Assembly: GCA_944381055.1 (NCBI GenBank)
Contig: CALWJQ010000084.1
Coordinates: 1 to 64,000, forward strand
DNA length: 64,000 bases
Direction of reading: 5' to 3'
Origin: an uncultured Clostridia bacterium
Lineage (GTDB): Bacteria; Bacillota; Clostridia; Oscillospirales; Butyricicoccaceae
Under the pieces are notes generated by a model, which saw nothing but the letters and a program-made list of their open reading frames with translations, was not told where the DNA came from and ran no database searches. This document shows, one piece after another, positions 57,565 through 64,000 of the stretch. The translations under genes and the position numbers were made by a program. Position 1 is the first letter of the stretch. Each line of letters starts with the position of its first letter.

Positions 57565-58266
57565 TTGGAAAATCCGTGCGTGCTGGTCGTCGACGACGAC
57601 CGCGAAATCAACGGCGCCATCTGCAAGCTGCTGGCTCTCGAGGGGATCCGCACCCTGCAGGCCTTTGACGGGATGCAGGCCCTCGACCTGCTGGCGCAGA
57701 GCAGCGTCCAGCTCATTATTCTCGACGTCATGATGCCAAAGCTCGACGGGCTTTCGGCCACCATGCAGATCCGGCAGTCGCGCAATATCCCCATTTTGAT
57801 TTTGTCCGCCAAAAGTGAGGACAGCGACAAAATCCTCGGCCTGTCCATGGGCGCCGACGACTATGTGACCAAGCCCTTTAACCCGCCCGAGCTGGTGGCC
57901 CGCGTGCGTTCGCTGCTGCGCCGCTACCTGACGCTGGGGGACGTGCAGCGCCAGAGCGGCACACACAGCCTGACCGTCGGCGGCCTGACGCTGGACACCG
58001 AGGCGCGGCAGCTGTACGTCGACGGCGAACCGGTCCACCTGACGGCGACCGAGCTGCGCATTGTCGACCTTTTGATGCGCAATCCCGGGCGCGTCTTTCC
58101 GGCCGAAGAAATTTACGAGCGCGTCTGGGGCGAGACCGCCTATGCCGTTGAAAACACCGTTATGGTCCACATTCGCCGCATCCGCGAAAAGATCGAAATA
58201 AACCCCAAAGAGCCAAAATATTTAAAGGTGGTATGGGGAATTGGTTACAAAATTGAAAGGCTTTAG
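57565..58266 (+). CDS. OmpR/PhoB-family response regulator (VanR-like)
   Basis: A 233-residue regulator with VLVVDDDREINGAICKLLAL, phospho-Asp in LIILDVMMPKLDG, ILSAKSEDSDKILGL, YVTKPFNPPEL, and a winged helix that ends MVHIRRIREKIEINPKEPKY and GIGYKIERL. The TTG at 57565 with AAAGG eight bases upstream is the more likely start; an ATG at 57556 lies directly on the ribosome site. The kinase gene overlaps its end by 26 bp. Confidence 0.93.
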   Translation: MENPCVLVVDDDREINGAICKLLALEGIRTLQAFDGMQALDLLAQSSVQLIILDVMMPKLDGLSATMQIRQSRNIPILILSAKSEDSDKILGLSMGADDYVTKPFNPPELVARVRSLLRRYLTLGDVQRQSGTHSLTVGGLTLDTEARQLYVDGEPVHLTATELRIVDLLMRNPGRVFPAEEIYERVWGETAYAVENTVMVHIRRIREKIEINPKEPKYLKVVWGIGYKIERL

Positions 58267-60298
58267 CACAAATACCCTGACCCGGGCCGCAGCCTTTGCG
58301 CTGGCCCTGTTCTTCCTGGCGCTGACCATCGTCACGCTGTACGACCTGGCCTTTGACATTTACCAAAACGAACCTGAACCCGAAGCGCTGTTCACCCCCG
58401 ATTATAAGGACTCCAACGCCTATTACCGGTGGATTGACGACTGCCTGTGGGAGATCCGGGCAATCATCGCAGCCGGCGACCCCGGCTCGGCCGCACAGCA
58501 GCTGACCGACGAGGGCGTTCTGTTCCGCGTACAGGACGGCGAGGCCGTATTCACCAACGCCGAGGGCTGTTCGGCTGCGGATCTCACCCCTTCAAGCGAC
58601 CTTTGGGTTGCGATTGACAACGGCGAACTGACCAATCATCTGCGGCCCGGTGATTCGTCTGACACGTTTGCCTTCAGCGCGCTTTATGCCGACTATTACA
58701 GCGACTATTCCGTTTTCAACCGCGACGGCGTGTCGGTTCAGCTCTTTGTACCTCAAAGCACCCTCGACGAACACCAGGCCCACTGGGAACAGTCACGCGG
58801 CCTGCTCAGCCGCGGGCTGCGCCAGCTGGCGCTGTGCGCCGTCCCCTTTGTGCTGCTCACTGTTTTTCTGTGCGTTGTCACCGGCCGGCGTCCCGGCGAC
58901 GATGCGCTGCACGCCGGGCGTCTTGACCGCGTGTGGACCGAACTGCTGATCGCCGCCCTGATCACGGTCATCATATTCAGCGTTCTGCTGGCAATGTCCG
59001 GGCTTGAAAACGCATTTTACCGGGGGTTCGGCTTCTGGTCCAACCGCAGCGTCGTCCTCTGGTTGTGCGGCCTCATCCTTGGCACCGGATACAGCCTGTC
59101 CATGCCTTTGCTGCTTGCCCTGGTGCGCAAAATCAAGGCCGGGCGCTTTTTCCGCCACAGCGCCGTCGCAGCCCTGCTGCGGCGCATCGTCCGGCTGTGC
59201 CGCAGCGCGGCCGCCCTGTTCCGCGGGCTGTTCAGCGGTTCTGCCTTCTACGCATTCCCCTTTGCCGAAGCCGTCTTCCGGCACCGCCTGTCCTGGGTGC
59301 TCGGTTCGCTGGCCTGCGCCCTGCTCTTTCTGTTTGGGCTGGGGTCGACGGCGTGGTTCTGCACCCTTGCCGCCGCTCTCGAAATTCTCATCAGCTGGTG
59401 GTATTTGCAGTCGGACAACCAGACGCTGACCGACATGACGCACATCGTCGAACAGATCGACCGCATCGCAGGCGGCGATTTGTCCTGGGCGCCCCCCATC
59501 CCCCCGGGATCGCAGCTCGCACCGGCCAGCCGCCAGCTGTCTGACATTGGCGGCGGGATGCAGAAAAGCGTGGAAAAGCAGATGCAGAGCGAACGCATGA
59601 AAGTCGAGCTGGTCACCAATGTCTCGCACGATCTCAAGACCCCGCTGACCAGCATCATCAGCTATGTCGATCTGCTGTCCAAAGTCGAAGGCCTGCCGCC
59701 CGAAGCGCGCGACTATGTCGCCATTCTGGCGCAGAAGTCCGACCGGCTGAAAAGCCTGGTCTACGATTTGTTCGAACTGGCCAAAAGCACCAGCGGCAAC
59801 ATGGAAATGCAGTGCGAAGCGCTCGACTTTCACCGCCTGGTCGAACAGACGCTGGGTGAAATGCAGGAACGCATCGACCAGTCGGGCCTGGGGCTGCGCG
59901 TCTCGCTGGCCGACCCGCCCGTAACCATTTGGGCCGACGGACGCAAAATGTACCGGGTGCTGCAAAACATCATCGACAACGCTCTCAAGTATTCGCTGGC
60001 CGGCACGCGCATTTACGTCGACCTGACGGCGCAAAACGGCGTCGCGCTGCTGACCGTAAAAAACACGTCGGGCTATGAAATGGACTTTACCGCCGAAGAA
60101 ATCACCGAACGCTTTGTCCGCGGCGACAAGGCCCGCACCGCCGAGGGCAGCGGGCTGGGCCTGTCCATCGCCCAAAGCTTTACTCAGGCGTGCGGAGGCC
60201 GTTTGAGCGTCGCCATTGACGGCGATCAGTTCAAGGTGTTTATCCGGTTCGATCTGTACGGCGCAAATCCTGGCAGCAGGGATTCTTCCGCTGTCTGA
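58241..60298 (+). CDS. Large multi-pass sensor histidine kinase
   Basis: A 685-residue kinase. One N-terminal helix (AAAFALALFFLALTIVTLYDL), an extracytoplasmic loop of about 150 residues, then four to six closely spaced helices (about 185-385, among them WTELLIAALITVIIFSVLLA and SLACALLFLFGLGSTAWFC), a dimerisation helix with VSHDLKTPLTSIISYVDLL, and an ATPase with NIIDNALKY and GSGLGLSIAQSF. The layout is like VanS-type kinases of gut Clostridia that carry an extra membrane bundle. The start is a TTG at 58241. The ligand is unknown. Confidence 0.92.
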   Translation: MVTKLKGFSTNTLTRAAAFALALFFLALTIVTLYDLAFDIYQNEPEPEALFTPDYKDSNAYYRWIDDCLWEIRAIIAAGDPGSAAQQLTDEGVLFRVQDGEAVFTNAEGCSAADLTPSSDLWVAIDNGELTNHLRPGDSSDTFAFSALYADYYSDYSVFNRDGVSVQLFVPQSTLDEHQAHWEQSRGLLSRGLRQLALCAVPFVLLTVFLCVVTGRRPGDDALHAGRLDRVWTELLIAALITVIIFSVLLAMSGLENAFYRGFGFWSNRSVVLWLCGLILGTGYSLSMPLLLALVRKIKAGRFFRHSAVAALLRRIVRLCRSAAALFRGLFSGSAFYAFPFAEAVFRHRLSWVLGSLACALLFLFGLGSTAWFCTLAAALEILISWWYLQSDNQTLTDMTHIVEQIDRIAGGDLSWAPPIPPGSQLAPASRQLSDIGGGMQKSVEKQMQSERMKVELVTNVSHDLKTPLTSIISYVDLLSKVEGLPPEARDYVAILAQKSDRLKSLVYDLFELAKSTSGNMEMQCEALDFHRLVEQTLGEMQERIDQSGLGLRVSLADPPVTIWADGRKMYRVLQNIIDNALKYSLAGTRIYVDLTAQNGVALLTVKNTSGYEMDFTAEEITERFVRGDKARTAEGSGLGLSIAQSFTQACGGRLSVAIDGDQFKVFIRFDLYGANPGSRDSSAV

Positions 60299-60323
60299 AA
60301 CTGATGTAATTGATATAAATTGC

Positions 60324-60363
60324 AAGCGGCAGAAACCAAAAATTACGGTTCCTGCCGCTTTTT
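60324..60363 (+). terminator. Intrinsic terminator of the two-component operon
   Basis: AGCGGCAG-A-AACC pairs with GGTT-C-CTGCCGCT around an A-rich loop, followed by TTTTTC. Confidence 0.8.
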
Positions 60364-60393
60364 CAAAAACTTTTGCAGAGTTTGTTCAAAAAG

Positions 60394-60423
60394 TTGACAA
60401 ATTCGTATTTCAAAATATATAAT
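60394..60423 (+). promoter_or_regulatory. Promoter of the RpiR gene
   Basis: TTGACA (60394-60399), 18-bp spacer, TATAAT (60418-60423). Confidence 0.75.
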
Positions 60424-60456
60424 ATTGGAGTAACCGCATTATTGGGGGGACTTTTG

Positions 60457-61326
60457 TTGGACGTTATTCAAAATATCCACGATAAATATGCCGGTATGAC
60501 CAAAAAGCAAAAGGACATCGCCGCCTTTATGCTGGCCGACCCCGAACGCATGAGCTTCATTACGCTCAAAGAGCTGAGCGCCGCCACCCATGTATCTGAA
60601 ATGACGGTTTTAAACGCCTGTTCATATCTCGGCTATGCCAATTTCAACGAGCTGAAATACCAGTTCCGCCAGTACATCCTGGGCAGCCGGCGTATCCTGA
60701 TGCAGCAGGACAACGATTACCAGCACCCCTATATTCCTTCACGCGATCTGACTGACCGTGAAAGCTTCCTGCATCAGATTTGCAGCGAAGAGATGACTTC
60801 GTTTTCTTCTTTCCTTTCGCAAATTGATCCCTCGCAGTATTTTGACGCCGCCCGTGTGATTCTGGAAAAACGCTTTGTTGTAATGTGCGGCCGCGGCATA
60901 TCGCTGCAGCTGCTGGACTTCATGTCCATGCGCCTGGCGATTACCGGGATTCCGTCCATTTGCATCAACACAGAGCTCAACGACGCCATCCAGACTGCGC
61001 TGCCTCTGCTCAGCGACGACGCCTTGCTCCTGGCCTTTTCTTTCCCGGATTATTACTTCATGACGACGACGCTGGTCCAATACGCCCACCAAAAGGGCGC
61101 GTTTGTCCTGGGGATCACCGACAGCCCGCGATCGGACATTGTGCCGTTTTGCGACCTCACGCTTTACTGCCCGACCAGCACCCATCTGTTTCTCAACACG
61201 CTGTCTTCCGGTATGGCGCTGGTCAATATTTTAAGCTCTGCCATCAGTATCGAGCTGAGCATGGGGTCACGCGACCTGAGCGCTGCTTCGCGCGAGTTCG
61301 CAGCCCTGTTTGAAGACAAAGAGTGA
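60457..61326 (+). CDS. RpiR/MurR family transcriptional regulator
   Basis: A 289-residue regulator. Residues 1-80 form the HTH_6 domain (IHDKYAGMTKKQKDIAAFML, LSAATHVSEMTVLNACSYLG, FNELKYQFRQYI). The SIS domain from about 130 to 270 binds a phosphosugar: VVMCGRGISLQLLDFMSMRL, LLLAFSFPDYYF, AFVLGITDSPRSDIVPFCD. The likely start is the TTG at 60457, after GGGGGGAC. No sugar operon is attached, so its target lies elsewhere or it is acting on itself. Confidence 0.9.
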   Translation: MDVIQNIHDKYAGMTKKQKDIAAFMLADPERMSFITLKELSAATHVSEMTVLNACSYLGYANFNELKYQFRQYILGSRRILMQQDNDYQHPYIPSRDLTDRESFLHQICSEEMTSFSSFLSQIDPSQYFDAARVILEKRFVVMCGRGISLQLLDFMSMRLAITGIPSICINTELNDAIQTALPLLSDDALLLAFSFPDYYFMTTTLVQYAHQKGAFVLGITDSPRSDIVPFCDLTLYCPTSTHLFLNTLSSGMALVNILSSAISIELSMGSRDLSAASREFAALFEDKE

Positions 61327-61339
61327 CCGACCTCGAAAC

Positions 61340-61380
61340 GCAAGCAAGCGGCCCGTTCATATGAACGGGCCGCTTTGGTT
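61340..61380. repeat. 41-bp palindromic repeat, copy 1 (terminator of the RpiR gene)
   Basis: Identical over 41 bases to 62856-62896. The core is a 30-bp perfect palindrome AAGCGGCCCGTTCAT/ATGAACGGGCCGCTT with direct GCAAGCAAG lead-in and a weak T-stretch. Confidence 0.9.
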
Positions 61381-61434
61381 TCCTTTGGGAAAGCGGCCCT
61401 TTTCAGGGAGTGCGTCATAATTTTACTAAAAATA

Positions 61435-61471
61435 TCAAATATTTGAATTTTATCTTGATATCTGCTATACT
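61435..61471 (+). promoter_or_regulatory. Promoter of the DUF4230 pair with overlapping palindrome
   Basis: TTGAAT (61443-61448), 17-bp spacer, TATACT (61466-61471). A 12-bp palindrome TCAAATATTTGA (61435-61446) overlaps the -35. The region is AT-rich. Confidence 0.7.
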
Positions 61472-61563
61472 TACTACAACGTATGCCGCATCCTCTTTTC
61501 GCGAAAATTGCAGCTGCTGTTTTGAAAACAGGGGCGGCGTCCCCGAAAAAAGGAGAGAGCAAC

Positions 61564-62157
61564 ATGGAAACGAAGCGCAAATTGAAAGGGCCCTTAATTG
61601 TGGCTGCGAGTACGGCGGCGGCCATACTGGTTCTGGCCGCTGCCCTCATTCTCATCCCCAGCCTGGCTCCCAGCCGTGAAGATCCCCAGGTCATCACGAC
61701 TTCGACGCTGCGGCAGATCATCAACGTCAGCGAGCTGTCCACCTTTACTGCCGTTTACAACGGCATTGCCGAGGTTTCCAACCCGGAAAAGCCCGGTGAA
61801 ATCGATTATTACGTCTCTTACAAGGCGAAAGTGCTGGCGGGCATCGACTTCGAAGCCGTAGAAGTCGACGTCGACAACGATCGGAAGCTTGTCTCGATCA
61901 CCGTGCCCGACGTGCGGATCAACGACGTCGTTGTCGACATCGCATCGCTCGACTATATCTTTTTAAACGATGACGCCAACGCCTCGACGGTTTCACAGCA
62001 GGCTTATCGGGCGTGCGAGGACGACGCGCGGGCTGAAAGCGAAAAGCAGGAAGCCATCGTCGATCTGGCCCGCCAGAACGCGCAAAACGTCCTGACCGCG
62101 CTGGTGCGTCCGCTTGTCGAACAGGCGGACGGCGGCTATGACCTGATCGTGGAGTAA
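61564..62157 (+). CDS. DUF4230 membrane-anchored protein
   Basis: A 197-residue protein with a single N-terminal helix (LIVAASTAAAILVLAAALIL) and an extracytoplasmic domain of DUF4230 type: STLRQIINVSELSTFTAVYN, YYVSYKAKVLAGIDFEAV, and ITVPDVRINDVVVDIASLD, then a charged helix (RACEDDARAESEKQ). It starts behind AAGGAGAGAGCAAC. Function unknown; the family often comes in pairs at the cell surface. Confidence 0.85.
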   Translation: METKRKLKGPLIVAASTAAAILVLAAALILIPSLAPSREDPQVITTSTLRQIINVSELSTFTAVYNGIAEVSNPEKPGEIDYYVSYKAKVLAGIDFEAVEVDVDNDRKLVSITVPDVRINDVVVDIASLDYIFLNDDANASTVSQQAYRACEDDARAESEKQEAIVDLARQNAQNVLTALVRPLVEQADGGYDLIVE

Positions 62158-62171
62158 GGGGGAAGGAAAAG

Positions 62172-62849
62172 ATGAAAAAGGGATGGGTCGTATTCCTTGC
62201 AGTAATTTTAACCGCGCTGTGTGCGTCGTGCGGCCAGCCTGCCGAACAGGCCCCGGACATGGAGCCGGAACTCACACAGATGAAGTCGATCTGCGAACTG
62301 GCCGTCATGGACTGCTACTATCACAACGTCGCCAAATATTTTGAAGAAGATGTTTCCGGCATTTTGTGGTGGCAAAAGGACAAGCATTTCTGGATTGAAT
62401 ACAGCGGTGTCGTCACCCTGGGCGTTGATGTTTCACAGGTATCTATGGAAATCGACGGTGATACCGTCACTGTCACCATGCCCGAAGCGACCGTGCAGAA
62501 ATGCCGGGTAGATTCTGATTCGCTGACAGAGGATTCCTTTATTGTTGCCAAAGATTCCGCCGCCGTCCAGGCTGAAGACGAGACCCGGGCATTCAGCGAA
62601 GCACAGTCCCAGCTGGAAGCGGCGGCTGCCCAGGATCGTACACTGCTCGCCGAGGCTCAGCAACGGGCCAAAACCCTGATTGAAGATTATATCGGCAATA
62701 TCGGCAGCGCCGTCGGCAAAGAATATGTCGTCCGCTGGGTTGATATTGGCGAAGACGGCCGCCCGCTGGGCGAGCCTGCCGAAAGCATTCCGGAAGAAAA
62801 TGTTCCCACAGAAAGCGGCGTAGATTCCCCCGTACCGGTAAAATCTTGA
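62172..62849 (+). CDS. DUF4230 lipoprotein, paralog of the preceding gene
   Basis: A 225-residue lipoprotein (signal MKKGWVVFLAVILTALCASC with lipobox CASC). The domain parallels the upstream gene: QMKSICELAVMDCYYHNVAKY, FWIEYSGVVTLGVDVSQVSM, VTVTMPEATVQKCRVDSDSL, and the coiled RAFSEAQSQLEAAAAQ region. The C-terminal tail (ESIPEENVPTESGVDSPVPV) is disordered. Fourteen bases after the first gene, same transcript, probably a membrane-anchored plus lipid-anchored pair. Confidence 0.85.
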   Translation: MKKGWVVFLAVILTALCASCGQPAEQAPDMEPELTQMKSICELAVMDCYYHNVAKYFEEDVSGILWWQKDKHFWIEYSGVVTLGVDVSQVSMEIDGDTVTVTMPEATVQKCRVDSDSLTEDSFIVAKDSAAVQAEDETRAFSEAQSQLEAAAAQDRTLLAEAQQRAKTLIEDYIGNIGSAVGKEYVVRWVDIGEDGRPLGEPAESIPEENVPTESGVDSPVPVKS

Positions 62850-62855
62850 CAAAGA

Positions 62856-62896
62856 GCAAGCAAGCGGCCCGTTCATATGAACGGGCCGCTTTGGTT
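62856..62896. repeat. 41-bp palindromic repeat, copy 2
   Basis: Exact copy of 61340-61380; sits between the convergent DUF4230 lipoprotein and cca genes, where it can terminate both. Confidence 0.9.
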
Positions 62897-62900
62897 GTTT

Positions 62901-64000
62901 TCACAGGCTCCAACTGTCCATAACGCGCTGCGCCAGCGCGAGCAGCGCCCCTTTTTCGTTGCGCACGCGGCCGTTCATGACCTCTTGCAGCAGCACGTCG
63001 AGCAGACGGCCGACCTGCGGGCCGTCTGCCCCCAGCGCAATCATGTCCCTGCCGCGCACCGCCAGCATCTCGCGCGAAAAGGCCTTTTTTTCGTGCAGCA
63101 CCTGATCCAGTATTTCCTGCGTACGGCGCAGTTCATCCTGGCGGCCGCGCCAGTCCGGACTCTGCGCCAAATTATCCGCTCGTTTGACACGGATGAGCAG
63201 GCGCAGGTTTTCTTCACCCAGGCGGTTCAGCCAGCGGCGCACGCTGTTTTCCGTCGGGAACAGATGGCTGTCGTGGTATTCGACCAGCGTACACACCTGC
63301 CGGATCAGGCTGCGGTCATACCGCAGGCGCAAAAGCACGCCGCCGGCGATGCCTGTGCTGATCATCGGATGGCCGTAAAAATGCCCGACCCCGTCGGCGT
63401 CTTCGGTATAGCTGTGCGGTTTGCCCAGGTCGTGCAGCAGCATGACGAGCCGCAGCACCAGCTCGGGCTCGACCGCTGCGATGCTGTGCACCGTATGTTC
63501 CCACACATCGTAAATGTGATGGTAATTGTTCTGGCTGAACCCGATCGACGGTGTGATTTCGGGAATGATCACGGCAATGATGCCGGCATAGTCCATGAGC
63601 ACGCGTTCGACCCCGGGTCCGCACAGCAGGGCGGAAAACTCGTCACGCACGCGCTCGCTCGAAATGCGGGCCAGCAGCGACCGGCACTCGATGGCCGCCT
63701 GCGCGGTCTTTTCTTCGATGGAAAAACCGAGAACCGACGAAAAGCGCAGGGCGCGCAAAATGCGCAGGGCGTCTTCGCTGAAGCGTTTGCCCGGGTCGCC
63801 GACCGCGCGCAAAATCCCACGCGTCAGGTCAGCAGCGCCGTCAAACGGATCGACCAGCCCTGTCTTTTCCGACCATGCCATGGCATTGACCGTAAAGTCG
63901 CGGCGTGCCAGGTCGGTCTGCAAGTCGGCGGTAAAGGATACGCTCGACGGGTGGCGCAGATCCAGATACTCGCCTTCCTCGCGGAATGTGGTGATTTCAA
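62901..64000 (-). CDS. cca: CCA-adding enzyme / tRNA nucleotidyltransferase (N-terminus beyond the window)
   Basis: The last 366 residues of a class II CCA-adding enzyme; the start lies past 64000. Visible: ITTFREEGEYLDLRHPSSV, the ARRDFTVNAMAW motif and VDPFDGAADLTRGILRAVGD, then the neck/body helices EDALRILRALRFSS, followed by an HD domain (YDVWEHTVHSIAAV, LVMLLHDLGKP, GHPMISTG) as in many Clostridia. It adds or repairs the 3'-CCA end of tRNA; the HD domain suggests added phosphohydrolase activity. A short terminator-like repeat closes the gene. Confidence 0.95.
   Translation of the reverse strand, partial: EITTFREEGEYLDLRHPSSVSFTADLQTDLARRDFTVNAMAWSEKTGLVDPFDGAADLTRGILRAVGDPGKRFSEDALRILRALRFSSVLGFSIEEKTAQAAIECRSLLARISSERVRDEFSALLCGPGVERVLMDYAGIIAVIIPEITPSIGFSQNNYHHIYDVWEHTVHSIAAVEPELVLRLVMLLHDLGKPHSYTEDADGVGHFYGHPMISTGIAGGVLLRLRYDRSLIRQVCTLVEYHDSHLFPTENSVRRWLNRLGEENLRLLIRVKRADNLAQSPDWRGRQDELRRTQEILDQVLHEKKAFSREMLAVRGRDMIALGADGPQVGRLLDVLLQEVMNGRVRNEKGALLALAQRVMDSWSL

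Noticed and set aside
1-64000. CRISPR arrays, tRNA or rRNA genes, insertion sequences, prophage
   Set aside because: Scanned for spaced direct repeats, tRNA cloverleaf ends, transposase or integrase motifs and found none; the only exact long repeat noticed is the 41-bp palindrome pair.

Overview
The window reads as a contiguous piece of chromosome from a high-GC, anaerobic, low-oxygen-adapted Firmicute, probably a gut-type Clostridia (Oscillospiraceae/Lachnospiraceae-like). The supports are the ribosomal/SecE/NusG gene order with a typical Firmicutes L10 leader, a class III (oxygen-sensitive) ribonucleotide reductase with its activase, families that are concentrated in gut Clostridia (DUF3793, DUF4317, CD0519/CD1768-type membrane protein, the Cys-rich GltS-like flavoprotein, DUF4230), GerMN, CotH and ComEA-like proteins, and strong sigma-A type promoters with AGGAGG ribosome sites. 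No rRNA, tRNA, CRISPR array, prophage or insertion sequence is visible. Taxonomy is inference from gene content only.

Layout. 0-1.5 kb: iron-linked cluster (tail of a DtxR/MntR regulator, DUF3793 protein, flavodoxin with two GTTAG-N6-CTAAC operators). 1.5-3.6 kb: MerR regulator followed by a DapB-like dehydrogenase behind a 19-bp-spacer MerR-type promoter. 3.6-8.1 kb: DUF4317 protein, bacteriohemerythrin, polar amino-acid ABC transporter. 8.2-19.3 kb: a compact nine-gene minus-strand operon (VTC-like polymerase domain, DUF4956, CotH kinase, GH-like protein, HEAT protein, processive GT2 synthase, DivIVA-like coiled coil, degenerate GGDEF-EAL, TIM-barrel protein). I read this as a surface or exopolysaccharide synthesis system and consider it the most interesting object in the window. 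19.4-22.6 kb: CoA-disulfide reductase/rhodanese, ArsC-like protein, acetyltransferases. 22.6-25.7 kb: aminotransferase, creatininase-like hydrolase and divergent GntR regulator. 25.7-28 kb: split TauE/SafE permease and NAD(P)HX repair enzyme. 28-31.8 kb: rpmG-secE-nusG-rplK-rplA-rplJ-rplL. 32-35.6 kb: glycerol kinase with an Asp-to-Glu change at the catalytic base position, and a serine beta-lactamase-family hydrolase. 35.7-41.2 kb: PQ-loop protein, GltS-like flavoprotein, glycerate kinase, GT2-TPR protein, tartrate/D-malate-type dehydrogenase. 41.2-46 kb: nrdDG under two pairs of NrdR-type boxes, and a PLP enzyme. 46-48.6 kb: AT-rich orphan gene, acetyltransferase, membrane protein. 48.6-53.5 kb: ComEA-like/response regulator/sensor kinase/GerMN operon and a D,D-carboxypeptidase. 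53.6-56.1 kb: XRE membrane regulator with lipoprotein, then tsaE-tsaB-rpiB. 56.2-60.3 kb: SEDS protein and a second two-component system. 60.4-62.9 kb: RpiR regulator and a tandem DUF4230 pair flanked by two identical 41-bp palindromic repeats; the window ends inside cca.

How it fits together. Most of the window is housekeeping or envelope biology: translation, tRNA modification and maturation (tsaBE, cca), cell-wall growth (SEDS, DacF-type carboxypeptidase), two envelope-sensing kinases and a surface-polymer operon. Metabolic genes point to amino-acid uptake and catabolism, glycerol and glycerate entry into glycolysis, and thiol/oxygen defence. Regulatory logic is unusually readable: iron boxes, MerR spacer, NrdR boxes, L10 leader and several palindromic operators can all be placed on their promoters. 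Function calls for unfamiliar genes are inferences from motifs and context; no database search was run.
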